DNA of 64,000 nucleotides, from the NCBI GenBank assembly GCA_029339195.1, contig JAPTJF010000002.1, positions 1 through 64,000 of the forward strand. Direction: 5' to 3'. A program made the translations under genes and the position numbers. Each line of letters starts with the position of its first letter. Positions within the stretch are counted from its first letter, which is position 1. This document shows, in pieces, positions 43,189 to 55,156 of this stretch. Below the pieces are notes generated by a model. The model saw only the letters and a list, made by a program, of their open reading frames with translations, was not told the DNA's origin and made no database searches. This stretch comes from Micractinium sp. NFX-FRZ. Taxonomy: Eukaryota > Chlorophyta > Trebouxiophyceae > Chlorellales > Chlorellaceae.

Positions 43189-45667
43189 ATGCGCGTCCCC
43201 ACGGCAGCTCAGGGCAACCGTGGGGCTTGCTCCAGCTCCCGGGCCCGCCCCCAGGCAACGCTGCCGCAGCGGCTCTCGCTGCGCTGCCCCTCGGGGGCGG
43301 GCATGGCGTTGAGGCGGCTGGCCAGCCACAACGGCAGGCTGGAGGTGGAGCTGGCCAGTGGAGTAGATGTGCAGGAGGCGGCGGCTTCGGCGGTGCCGCC
43401 GCCCGACAGCTCGTTGCGCTATGATTGCCTGGGGCTGGCCCAAGGTGAGTGTTTGTGGGGCGCAGCGTGGTGTGGGCCTGGCAGACAGTGGTTTTCGGTG
43501 TCCCAAGCCAGCAACTGCCTTGGATCCCTGGCGTCCTGGCCCCGCTCCCACCCCTTGCGCCGTCCCCCTCCCGCCCCTTGCAGCAGCCCCTTGCACACGC
43601 ATCACCCTCCCACCTGTGCCTGCTCTGCCCCATCACATATGTGCACCTGCGCTGCCCCTTCACTTTTGTGCAGCCATGGTTGACTTCTCGGCTGCCGTGG
43701 AGGACAGCCTGCTGGAGCAGCTGCAAGTGGAGAAGGGCAGCCGCAGGTGCTGGCCGGGGGCTGCCTGGCCTGAAACTGCCGCTAGCCTGCCCGCTTGCCT
43801 AACCCACTTGGCCTGGACAGCACTTCCGGGCCGCCCCCTGCCCTCCCACTCCGTTACTACACTACCCCGCACTACCCCACCCCACCCCAGCCCTTCCCAT
43901 GCCGTCCCTTCTCGCCCGCCCGCCCACCCTCTGCCTGCCCCTGCTCACCTTGCACCCCCGCCCCTGCCCCGCAGGCTGATTGGCGTGGAGGAGCGGGGCG
44001 CTGTTCTCTCCCTGCTGGAGGACCGGGAGTACGCCATATCTGCTGGCGGCTCCCTGAGCAACACGCTGATGGCGTTGGCCCGCCTGGGGGAGGCGGGGCA
44101 CCGGCTGGCGGGGGAGGCGCCGCTGCGCGTGGGCATGGCGGGGCTGGTGGGCGCCGACCCGCTGGGCGGCTTTTACGCCTCGCAGGTGAGCTTGTTGGTG
44201 GGTGGGTGGGTGGCGTGACTGGTGGGGGGGAGGAGGGGAGGAGGGAGGCGAGGGGGAAGGGGGTCGGATGTGCTGGTATGGGACTGGAGGAGGGGGCGCA
44301 GGGGCGGGCAGCGGTGGTGATGCCCAGGACACGGGGAGGCATGGCGGCTGGTATGTAGCACCACGCCCTGGCACCCACCGCCTGTCCCTGCCTCCCCCTG
44401 TGCCCCCCTGTGAATACTCGCTTCTGCAGATGCGGCAGGCGGGCGTGGCCGTGTGCGCGACGCCCACTGCGGGCGCCAACACGGGCACGGTGTGCGTGCT
44501 GACCTCCCAGGATGCCCAGCGCACGATGCTGTCCTACCTGGGCACGGCTGCTGAGGTGGCCGTGGATGCGGCGCTGGAGGCGGCCATTGCGCGCAGCCGG
44601 CTGCTGGTGGTGGAGGGGTACCTCTGGTGAGCATGAGTTGGGTTGGGTGGGTGGTGGGTGCTTGGTTTGGTGGGCACCTCCTATCAAGGCAGCCGAGGGA
44701 TACCTCTGGTGAGCAAAAGGGTTGGGTGTGTTTGGTGAGTGGGGTGCTTGGTTTGCTGGGCACCTCTTTTGAGGGCAGCAGTGAGGGTTTGCAGGTGTGG
44801 GGGAAGGGAACAGGCGGGGGAGGGAGGGAGGGAGGGAGCGAGTGGGCAGGGCTGCGGCATTGCCTCCCTGGCTGTCGTACGCCGTGCATGCAGCCCTGGC
44901 GGGGTTGCCGAGACTGCGACCTCCCTTTCAGCAGCTCCTGACCCGTGGCGCACCCACCCCTACGTCCCATCAAACCCCGCAGGGAGCTGCCGCACGCGGC
45001 GCGCACCATCTCCGCCGCCATTGCCGCGGCGCAGCGCCACGGCTGCGTGGTGGCCATGACGGCTGGGGATGCCGGCGTGGTGGAGCGGCATCACGTTGAG
45101 ATGTGGGCTGCCATTGACCAGGGCATCGACCTCATCTTCACAAACGCCGGCGAGGCGGCGGCGCTCCTCAAATACGAGCCGGCGCCGGCGGCGGCAGCGG
45201 CGGGCGGGGCAAGCCATGCACAGTACCCATCCCCCGGCGCGCACTGCGCGACGGGCGAGCAGCTGGCGCTGCGCCTGGGCCCGCACTGCAGCGTGGTGGT
45301 TGTCACCGACGGCGACCGGGGCAGCTACATGACGGCGCTTGGCCAGCTGCACTGCGTGCCTCCCTGCTGGACCGAGGCGGCGCCCGTGGATACATGCGGC
45401 GCGGGCGATGCCTATGCCGCGGGCCTGCTCTACGGCTACCTGCAACACATGGATCTGCCTGCCATGGGGCGCACCGCCGCCCGCGTGGCGTCCGCCGTCA
45501 TCTCCAAGCACGGCGCCGCCCTCTCACAGGAGGCGGCAGATGCGCTGGCGGCGGCGCTGCCCGGCAAGGGCGCCGGCAAGGGCGTCGCGGCAGCGGGCCG
45601 CACGCCGTCGGGTGCTTCGCTCGCGCCCTCCACGCCCACCGCGCGCGCCAGCCGCAGCTCGCCCTGA
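43189..45667 (+). CDS. NARA5: Plastid pfkB-family carbohydrate kinase, NARA5-like
   Basis: Five exons (43189-43444, 43674-43746, 43975-44185, 44430-44626, 44983-45667) join in phase to 473 aa. The first about 35 residues (MRVPTAAQGNRGACSSSRAR) form a Ser/Arg/Ala-rich chloroplast transit peptide. pfkB landmarks are the sugar-site AGGSLSNTLMALARLGEAG, GMAGLVGADPLGGFYASQ, GTVCVLTSQDAQRTMLSYLG, the ATP-side VVVTDGDRGSY, and the catalytic VDTCGAGDAYAAGLLYGYL, with Asp as general base and GAGD as the anion hole. The block MVDFSAAVEDSLLEQLQVEK followed by GVEERG is characteristic of the plant At4g27600 (NARA5) group, needed for expression of photosynthesis genes; its physiological sugar is not known to me. 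An Ala/Gly/Pro-rich insertion (about 25 residues after LLKYEPAP) and a low-complexity C-tail are extra. Intron 4 contains a copied exon edge with a second donor. Confidence 0.92.
44612..44790 (+). repeat. Tandem duplication (period 82 bp) of NARA5 exon 4 end including its donor
   Basis: Exon 4 ends GAGGGGTACCTCTG|GTGAGC at 44626. A near copy, GAGGGATACCTCTGGTGAGC, lies 82 bp downstream with donor at 44709. The block between (GCTTGGTTTGGTGGGCACCTC) recurs at about 44748 as GCTTGGTTTGCTGGGCACCTC. Use of the second donor would add 82 bases and shift the frame. Confidence 0.85.
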
Positions 45668-46718
45668 GCAGCGGCCGACGCGCGGCGGTGTTGTGCAGGG
45701 GCTGGCAGGCAAGAGGCCCAGTGCTGCGTGCCTGCCCGGCCCCTGCTTTCCCCCCTTGGGGGAACCAACGGTTTTGCTGCTTTCATTCCGCACCTGTCGC
45801 ACCCCCTCTCCCTCCCTTCTCATGCCCAGGGCCCGCTGCGGCTCCCCTGCTCAGCCTCATCCCTTCCTGCTCATCTCCCTGCCCCTTCGCACCTGTACTT
45901 CGCGCATTCTTTTCGGCGGTGCTCGCCTTTTCCGGAACCCCACGCCCCCTGTGTTTTTTCGTCCAATTGACCCTGCCATACCATGCCCCGCCATGGCCGC
46001 CACGCATGCGCCTGCCCCCTGCTCATTCCCTTACACACTGACATATTCTCCGCATAACGGCACCACAACTCCGCCGAACCCCAGCAGCCATAGTGCGCCG
46101 CCCTAACACACACACACACACACACATCTGTCCACAATCCTTGGTAACACCTCGACCCACACTCTGAAGCGTCCGGCATGAAAGAGCAACGGGCACGCTG
46201 GGTGCTACGCCGTTGCAGGGGCAGGCAGGCCTGTGCGCACTGTGGCTGGGTGGATCAAGAGTGAGGGAGCAAGCACGCAGCAATGACAGCAGGAGGTTGC
46301 CTCCGGCGCATATGGGTTGACTTTACACAGGCTTGCTCGCGTACATCAAGTGCATGGAGACAGCAGGGGTACTTGGGACAGCAGAAGGGTGGGGCAGGGA
46401 AGTGTGATGGGTGGTTCCGACGGAAGCGCACAGCAAAGGTTGCACCATCAATCAATCACGGTTCAGACGTGGCAGGATAGCGGTGCTGGGAATCTGAGGT
46501 GTTGGGACAGAGTGGAAGTAAACTGAGAAGAGAGCAATGCCATCAGCTTGCAATGAGTACACACGTGTGGGTGAAGACAACCAAAAACATTCGAACACTC
46601 AGGCGCTCTTACATGGTACGTCGATTATAAACCGTCTCCAGCCTCTGCATCCCGGGCTTGGGACCATGGGAGGCGCACGGCGGGGCCGCAAGCAAGCCCC
46701 TGCCTGTGTGCAGCCGCC
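45668..46718. other. Convergent 3' region between NARA5-like and lipoxygenase genes
   Basis: About 1.05 kb containing both 3' UTRs. It is C/T-rich after the kinase stop and less GC-rich around 46,270-46,640. It contains an (AC)n run near 46,105. Nothing else can be supported. Confidence 0.45.
46105..46126. repeat. (AC)n dinucleotide microsatellite
   Basis: About eleven AC units in the 3' intergenic region between two convergent genes. Perfect repeat, no coding overlap. Confidence 0.85.
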
Positions 46719-49700
46719 TCAGATGGACACGCTGTAGGGCACCCCCTTCATGGTGAGGCCCTCCTCAGAGGGGGGCAGCAGCAGGGTGTACTGCATACCA
46801 GCCGTGCGCTCTGCAGGGGTGGGCGAGGGAGGGGAGGCAGGCGGGACGGCGGGGGCCAGGTGTTGAAAGCGGCTTGCCGGGGCAGCACTGCAGGAGAGGG
46901 CCCAGGGAAGTCGAGAGTAGAGCTGCAGGGTCCTGCGCTCGTTGCCTGGGCATCAAGACAGCCAGACAAGACAGCCAGACAGGCCCCTTGCTTCCTGCCC
47001 CCATTCCTCAGCCCCACCAGCCAGTCAACCAGCCTGCCAGCCCAGCGTGGGCATCGCACCCCACGCCCCAGGTCAACACGTTGAACTGGCGGGATCAGCG
47101 CCACCGCACTGCCTGGCGCGCAGACTGCGCTGCCCTGGCCACACACCCACACGTACACAACACACACACAAAGCTGCACTTCACACAACCTCATATGACT
47201 TCATATGAATCATGAGGCGCGCACCTCCGTCCTCCCCGGTGTACCGCGTCCAGCTGGCGGGGTCGGCGTTCCTGTCCTGGAAGCGAGCCTCCATGGCCTG
47301 CATGCGCTGCGTGAACCGCACGTTGGCGGCCACAGCCGGCGGGTCCTGCGGGCGGGCGGGCGGGGTGGTGGAGGGGCAGGCGGGCGGGGAAAGGTGCCAG
47401 GTCAGCAACGAAGGGACAAGAAAGCATATGTGGCTCCGGTGTAAGAGGCCCACCTGTGATGGCAGTCTGCTCCCCAGCTGCACCACGCTGTTGCAATGCA
47501 AGCGGGAGGCAATGGGGCAACGGGTGGGGCGCTGCCCAGGCTGGCCGCAACACTGCCTGGGCGCCTTTTACAGAGGGGCAGGACCCCTGGCAAGCTGGCG
47601 CTGCCCGCTGACTGACTGACCGTGAGCAGGGTGTTGCGCTCGTCCAGGGTCTGCTCGGCCTCGGCATGGATGGACAGCAGCTTCACCGTCACCATGACCT
47701 TGACCTGACCGGGGGAAAGGGGGTTGGGGGGGTGCAGTGAGCTACGCAGTTCACTGTAATGGCACATTTGCATTAGAACAGCAGGCGGGCAGTCACCATG
47801 ATCTTGACCTGCCAGAGAGCACAGCGTGTCAGCGGTGGCCAGTGCAGCAAAGAATTTGCCTGAGCCTCGACGCAACTGGAGTGCCGCCACTTTGCATGGG
47901 CAGCAGCTGGCAGGCGCGCAGGTCTCCTCCAGCCTGCTGCCTGCCACCAGCAAGTGCAGGGGCGTGCCGGCCAGAGGCAAAGGCTGCTCCCTTTTCAGGC
48001 CGCCTCCTCCAGCCTGTTGAAGCCACCTCAGCCTCAGGCTCACCATTGTGAAGGGGTCTGCCAGGTAGCTCAGCAGCTCCTCCTCCCAGTCCTCACCCTC
48101 CTCGGTGGTCAGCTTCTGCGGGGCCGTTAGCCAGAGGGGAAGGAAAGAATAGGGTGCCAGCAGGGTCAAGCGGCCTGCACGCGGAAGCACCCCGGCACAC
48201 CCAAGAACAGAGCCAGCCCCCGTCCCTCCCTCCTGCGTGGCATCAGTACCACAGCCCTTGCATCCACCCCGCACACACTGGCTTGCCTTGTGCCAACGCC
48301 GCCCGCTCACTTCTGCAGCCTTCAAACCAGCCTCTGCAGTTTGCCTGCCAATGTGACTGCCCCCCTGCAACCCAGCTCTCTCCACCCTGCGACTCCACTG
48401 TGCAAGCGCACCACCTTTCTGCAACCTCTTGATGGTTCCTGCCCTTTCCACTGCACCACCTTCCCTTCCTGCCCCGTGCCCCACCTTGTAAGCCTTTGCG
48501 TCTGCCGCGGCGCTGCTGCCGCCGGCACGTGGGGGGCGTGGGATGGGGCGGCGCACCAGAGAGCTCACGTTGAGCACGAGGGAGGCAAAATCGTACTGCA
48601 GTGCAAACAGGAAAAGAAGAGGGGCGGTGGGGGGAGAAGAGGTGGCGAAAGGTCACACAGCACTCAACAAGAGAAAAACGAGCCGGGTTGCACGCTGAAG
48701 CGAGAAAAGGGCTGGCAAAGCAAGGGATTGGAGGCAGGGCAGCAACGTTGTGCACTGGCACGCTCTTGCGCTGCCGGCAGCACCCTCATGCCAACCCTCC
48801 TCCCGTCCCTCCCCACCTTGCCCCTTCATTCACCTGCCCAAAGTTGACTGCCGCATGGTGGGCAGAGGCGGTGAAGGCGATGGTGGCCATCACGCGCACC
48901 AGCTGGCCTACGGAGGAGATGGGGCCAGCAAAGCCCCACACCGCCACCTCATCAGGCTCCACCAGCTTCAGGTCGGCATGGCCCTGGTCCTGCGGGGGTG
49001 CACGGCAAGAGGGGAACAGGCAAGGAGTACGCAGTCAGCAGCAGCAGAGGTGGGCCCGCACAAGTTGTCATCAACCAAGCCTCATCAGGCTCAACCGGCT
49101 TCAGGTCGGCGTGGCCCCAGTCCTGCCCGCGTTGCCTCACCTTGACCTCACTCCACCAGGCCTGCAGCTCCTCGTCCTCCACCACGTCAGCATCCGACTT
49201 GTAGTAAAGGCTCAGGTACTGCAGTTCGTGGCAAGAGCGGGTGGGTGAAGGGTGAGGCAAATATATGAGCAGGCATGGCGCGTGGCCTTCCATTGGTGCA
49301 TCGAGCACATCCGTGCAGGGGCACCCTTGGGGAGCCGACACTGTGCTTGACAGCAGCATGGGCAGCAGCTTGAACTGGCTTGTGTACCAGCATACAGGCG
49401 CCCCGCGCCCCCCTCCACCGCCCCACCTCTCCAAAGTACGCCTCCAGCTCCCGCCACAGCTCCAGCCCATCCTGGGCGTAGGGGTAGTCGCTCAGGTGCA
49501 GGGCGCCCTGCCCATCCAGCATGCCCCTGTGGAAGCAGGCAAGGGTGGCAGATAAGAGTGGCAGGCAAGGGCTTAAGTCAAGGGTAGCGGGCAAGGGCAG
49601 GGTGGCAGAGGGATGGGTGCGGGGGCGCAGAGCAGTGGCAGGTGGGGCATGACTGGCAGGACGGAAGCAGCAGCAGCCCACCGCCACTGCCGGCAGCACT

Positions 49701-52700
49701 GCTTGAGGCCTGCCCTGCCTCAGAGGGCTGGGTGTCTAACTGCTTGATCTCACCGTGCGGCCAGGTCCTCAGGCAGGGCCTGCAGCCGGAAGCGCCAGCT
49801 GCCATAGACGGCAGCCGACAGCCGCATCGCGTACGCGCCTGCAGCAGCGGGGGGCCGGCACATGAGAACCTCACAGAACCTGCTGTGCATGCTGGGCACT
49901 GCCAGGCATTGACAAGCTTGCATCCTTCCCCCACTCCCCGCCAACTCACAGCCGCCACCAGGCTCTGCGCTGAGAAAGCACGGTGCCAGCCATGCTGGCA
50001 CTGGCCGCGCTGCGTGCCTGGGGTGAAGGCCGACTCGATCACCCCTCCGGCGTTGACGAGCGAGGAGCGGGCCTTGGAGTTAATGTCCAGCCTGCAGGCA
50101 GGAGGCAAGGGGCAGAGGCAGGCAGAGGCAGGCAGAGGAAACGGGGCAGGGGCAGTTGAGGGACAGGGGTCAAGCGGAGGTGGAGCATTGCAGTGTGGCA
50201 GGCCTTGCTGCAGGCTGGATATCACACAGAACCAGGGGCTGGGTGTGCAAGCAACAGGCCTCGTGCACAAGTCGGGTTGGGAGGCAAGCACGCAACAAGG
50301 CTTGGTCCAGCGCTAGTAGTGCAGCCCTGTGGAGCTCTGATTGCCCGAGGTGCTGGGCTTGACAGGCTTGCTCACGTGTAGCGGAAGTGGGGGAGCATGA
50401 GGCGGTGCACCGGGTGCATGGTGCTCAGCCGGCGGTGCAGGGCGATGGCAAACGGCTCCAGGCACGCGTGGCAGCGCAGCCAGTGAGAGATGAGCTGCAG
50501 CAGAGGGGGTGGGCAAGGGAGGCAGGGAGGACGGGGAGAGGGGCTCAGGCAGGCGTACCGGGCAGCCATGCAGGCAGCAGGCAACGGTAGCAGCAGCAGG
50601 ACGGGCACATTCAACAAATAGGCAGGCAGCAGCAGCAGCGGCAGCAGCAACGGCGCCAGCGGCAGCAGCAACAGCAGCAGGACGGGCAGAGGCCGGTGCC
50701 TGATGGGCCCAACCTGGTGGCCCCACCCCACCTGGTGGTACCCGCTGTCTATGGAGCGGAACACCGCCTTGGCCAGGGTCCACAGCGCCTTGCGCTCCGG
50801 GTGGGCGCTGCTCACCAGCTCCTGACGGCTGTACACCACACCCTGCCCCTCGGCCAGAGTGCGCCCCTCGGCCGCCTCCATCTCCGCCGTCTTGCGGTGC
50901 TTGAGCTCAAAGGCCAGGGGCAGCAGCGCCTCCTCCTCTCCTGCCTCCGACCTGCACGTGCAGCGGCAGCGGCGGACGGGAGGGCGGGGCAGGCGGGTCA
51001 GTTGGGCAGTGGCGCAGCAGTGCAGCCGGGCCACTGGGCAGCAGTGTGCTTGAGAGGCACAACACTGTCCACCATGCACGGGGCTGGCACTGCGCCCCAG
51101 GAGCACGGCACGCAAGGGAAGGGCTTCCTGCCCGCTCACCCCCACCCCTGGCTGTTGCCTCCGCTCCCTGCCCCGCCCCTGCCTCCTCCCCTTGCATACC
51201 CCTGCCTGCAGCCCTCCCCTGCCTCCTGCCCTCCCCACCACATCCCCGGCCCGCTCACTGCTGGAGGAAGAGCAGCGCCCGACCCGCGTGCTCCTCCCGG
51301 CCCTTGGCACCCTGGGACTCCTTCCAAAACAGGTCCAGCAGCATGTAGTCCACCTGGCAGGGCGGGAGGAAGGCGGGAGGAAGGTGGGAGGAAGGTGGGG
51401 GGGCGGTTCCTGGGTGGGGCTGGCGAGAGCGTGGAACATGCGCTTGCAATGGGGCCACAAAGGGCGTGCTGGCACCAGCTCTGCAGCACGCTGTAGCTTT
51501 CCCTGCTGCCAGCCCAATGGCTTCCCCCCACGTGCTCCCCGTGCAGCGTGGCAGCCCCTTCCCCCGCCTCACGGCAGGCTCACCATGAACAGGCGGGGCT
51601 TGCCGCCCGCCGCTGCCTGCGCCACCAGCTCCGCCAGGCTGCCGCCCCCCAGCTTCTTCAGCTCCTCTGCACCACAGCACACGCGCAGCCGGCAGGGGTG
51701 GCTGTGCGAAGTCAGGTGCAGGGCTGCCAGCTGATGGCCGGCGACCGCTCGCCATCACGGAAGATTCAAGGATCCAGTGCTGAGATGTCCCGCCCACCTT
51801 GCCCACACCTCACGGCCCTCCCGACGCAACCCCGCCACAGCAGCCATCGAGCAACCAACCAGCCACCCAGCCGGCTCCCCCACTCAGCCTCCCAGCCTCA
51901 CCGTCCACGTGCTGCGCCCCAATGGCGCTGCCAAACTGCTGCGCCGGCGCCTGGGTGAGGGCCACCAGCACGCAGGGGTTCATGCCCGCCAGGAACTGCC
52001 GCCCGTACTCAGGATCATCACTCAGGATCACCTCGGCGCTGCGCCCTGCCAGCACGCGCGGCGCCTGCGGTGCAGCAGGGCACAGGGGGCGATACGGTGA
52101 GAGGAAGAACAACGTGACAGCATGACCCAAAACCACCACGCATTGGGGGACTTGGAGTTATGGCGTGGCTTGAAGTCGCAGTGCCACCAGGTGTTGGCGG
52201 GCAGCACCGGCCCAGAGGCGCGGAGCGCTGGGTGGGGAGTGGGCGTGCAGCATGCACACAAAAGGTGCCCGCCTCCCTCCTAGATTTGAGCAGATGCTAT
52301 CGCATTCTACAGAGGTTCTATCGCATTCTACAGAGGCGACAGTCGCGCTCACCCTGAACTTGAACAGGTCCTTGATGCTGGCCCCGTGCTTGGTGCCCTT
52401 GGCATCAGGCTGCATAAGCAAGGAGGGCAGGCAAGGAGGGCAGGCTGAGTGCTGCTCAGCCGGATGTGGCGGGTGGGGCGCGCAGTGCAGGGGGGCCCAG
52501 GCGGCTGAGCCGCCCCGGTAACAATGGCGCCAGAGACGGCAGTGGCGGCAGCCTTGCATTGTTGCAGCACCGCAGCGTCTGTGAAGCCTTGCACTGTCAC
52601 CACGACCACCTAGCATTCTTGCACCAGCAGCGAGCAGGCAGGCAGGCCCCGGCGCACATCGATATCCGAGTCCGCCGCTGCATCGTTGAAGGCTGAGTCC

Positions 52701-55156
52701 ACTTGCAGGTCCCAGTCCACATCCTCGTCGTTGTCGTCTAGGTAGCGCCCGCCGTCGTGGGGCTGCAGGGCATGGGGAGAGGCGGGCCGGGCAGAGGAGA
52801 TCGAAAGAGGCCAAGGGAGGAGGGGAGGAGAGGAGGAATGAGAAGGGAGGTCGTGCGCGCCGGCAATGTAATTGGTGGAGGAGCAGGCCGGGCAGTGCTG
52901 GCTGCTCCACAGTGCTGTCGATTGACTGGCGGGGCGTGCTCCTGGCCAGTGCATGGTGCCGCGCCCGCCCACCTTGTCGTGGAAGAAGCTCAGCACCTCC
53001 TCAAACGAGCGGAACTTGTTGCCTCCGAAGAGGAACCCGCCAAACAGGACCTGCGGCGGGAGCAGAGGGAGAGCAGCGGGCAGCGGCAGCGTGGGGGGAG
53101 GACAGCAGCAGCGTGGAATGATGGGAGTGGGAGAGATCATGCAGTGGCAGAGTCGTGAGGAGGGTGGCCCAGATGTGTGTGGGGAGCAGCAGCACGCAGG
53201 GCAGCGCAAGCGGCGCTGTGCCAGCGGGGAAAGACAAGAGCCCACACACGCGTGCGCGCACCTGGTTGGCGATGCGGTTGACTGCCGGGGCCACTCCTTC
53301 CAGCAGGCCTCCATTGAAGCCGCGCGCCTTGCTGTCATCAAACTGCTCATCCAGGGGCAGCCACTGCTTGCCGGGGCCCACCCCACCCGTGGGCCGGCTG
53401 TTGGACAGGTGGCGGGGGTAGGGGAGCTTGGCAGTGCCGCCCAGGGGCGGGCGGTCCGCTCCCAGATCGTCGTACACCTGCGAATGCGGTGGGGTGGGTG
53501 GGTAGGGTATGAGCGGCAATGGAGGTGACAGGCATGGCTGATGGGTTTGGAGAGCAGTGAACGGGACCTTAGCGGGAAGGGAGCTCTTGCACTGGGGCAA
53601 TTGCTAAGCATAAGCACAGCCAGAAATGGGAGCTGGATGGGGAGTAAGGGGCAGCGTGTGAGCTGCGTGCGCCCCTCAACCGCCCCTTAACCACCCACAG
53701 GCCTGGTACCCGTAGGAGCGGTCGGTGTCGGTCAGCGGCTGCGGCCCATCGCCGCCCTGCAGCAGGAAGCATCAGAGGGAGACACTGTGGTGTCTTCACA
53801 GCTGAGCCAGGCAGGGCAAATGAGGGCTGGCGGGCGGGCAGCCCACCTCAGCGCCCGACACCTCAGCGCAACGCCCGACCCCTCCCTATGCGCAGGCCTG
53901 CGGGTACCCCCTCCCTTCCCTGCCCTGGGCCCCCACCCACCCGCAGCTTCTCAAGCTCCTCAGCACGTAGGCCCTGCAGCGCTGCCGGCGTGTCCTTGGG
54001 CAGGAAGGTGCCGCCGACGAAGGCGCGCTGGCCGTGCTCGGGCGCCAGCCAGCTGCTGATGGGGAACTCCGTCTCGCCTTCGTGCCTGCACGCCAAGCAA
54101 GGGAAAAGGAGCAATAGCTTGGGGATTTGGTATGCGGCAGCAGAAGGTTGGGCGGAGAGCTCGTGCTGGCGGGGCACACAGCCAGCCAGCTGGGACGGGC
54201 TGGGGTGGCAGCGGCGGTTGGGTGCCGGCTTGGAGGGGGTGGGCGGCAGCGGCCGGGGAAGGCAGGTGTGCCCAGGTCCGGCTGATCGGGCGGCCTGATC
54301 AGGCGGAGCACAGCGCGGCAGGGGCGCAGCATGGCATGGCATGGCGGCACAGGACCCCACAGCCACGAGGGCACCAACCACACCAACTGCCGGCATGCCA
54401 GACCGGCAGCCTCACGTGGCCAGAGAGATGCTCTTGATGTAGTCGCGATCCTTGTCAGATTCCCCTCCTTTCTTCAGGACCACTGCGCCCGGGGCCTTGA
54501 AGCCTGGCGGCACCGACACCACCCCCTTGCGCGCCCAGCCAAAGCGCCCGCCCCCCGCGCTGAAGCGCTCCCACTTGGCGTCCACCAGGGTGGCAGGGCT
54601 GGCCTCCCCCGTGGCCTGGTCAACCACAGACAGCTCCAGTTGCTCGGCGGTGTGGCCCTCCACCTCAGCGGCGCTGCTGGTGATGGTGGCAATCCACACC
54701 TGGCTGCGCCTGCGGGGAGCGAGGGCGGGCGGGGGACGGCGGTGGGCTCGCAAGCGGCAGTTGGGGGCAACCAGAGTGGGGCTGAGTCGAGAGTGGGTGT
54801 GTGCACTTGATTGGAGAAGCAACTAGTGTGGGGTTGGAGGAGCAGAAGAGAGGCAGAGTCCTGCCAGGGGGTGGGTAAGGCGGCCCTCGGGCAACGCCAG
54901 CCAGTCAACCAGCAGCTGCCCTCCAGGGTGGCAGCCGGTGCCCACCGGTCACGGCCTGGGGGCTGGCCCAGTCCCCCCTGACGCATTCAACATCCATTCC
55001 ACATCCCTGCCACCCATATGGAGAGCTCTTGGCACAAAACGCGGCCGCCTACGCCCATGTGGGAAACGCGTACGCCCTCCAGGGCGTGCACAGCTCCTCC
55101 GAAAGCACTCACTTTGGCTTGGAGGCGCCCGCGGAGGCGCCATTGGCAGCCGCCAT
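46719..55156 (-). CDS. LOX: Plant-type lipoxygenase (PLAT/LH2 plus catalytic domain), about 23 exons
   Basis: The enzyme adds O2 to polyunsaturated fatty acids, the first step of oxylipin synthesis. The start ([15 protein letters not shown], 55156) flows directly into the PLAT/LH2 barrel ([16 protein letters not shown]), so no plastid transit peptide is apparent and a cytosolic or lipid-body location is likely. Linker motifs are [40 protein letters not shown] and [17 protein letters not shown]. Catalytic landmarks: [20 protein letters not shown] (two iron His), [66 protein letters not shown] (third His and Asn) and C-terminal GVPYSVSI, whose final Ile carboxylate is the fifth iron ligand. All five ligands are therefore present. 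Exons 52351-52410 and around 52619-52764 have the least certain edges. 9- versus 13-specificity cannot be judged by eye. Two introns contain copied exon edges. Confidence 0.92.
47790..47814 (-). repeat. Copy of a lipoxygenase exon start and acceptor
   Basis: The exon starting at about 47705 (CAGGTCAAGGTCATGGTGAC, coding VKVMVT) has a near copy about 105 bp upstream in the transcript (CAGGTCAAGATCATGGTGAC) inside the preceding intron. It keeps the AG acceptor. It is short, so chance cannot be fully excluded, but it fits the pattern seen elsewhere. Confidence 0.55.
49080..49131 (-). repeat. Decayed copy of a lipoxygenase exon start
   Basis: The exon at about 48989-48835 begins with codons for [15 protein letters not shown]. 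The preceding intron contains [15 protein letters not shown] in the same orientation about 130 bp away, with the flanking bases also similar. Conservation of the peptide suggests a recent event or a possible mutually exclusive use, though the copy lacks the rest of the exon. Confidence 0.75.
52290..52336. repeat. Two-copy tandem repeat (about 21 bp) in a lipoxygenase intron
   Basis: CTATCGCATTCTACAGAG occurs twice in direct succession, separated by GTT, just downstream of the exon edge near 52351 on the minus strand. It does not copy exon sequence. Confidence 0.8.
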
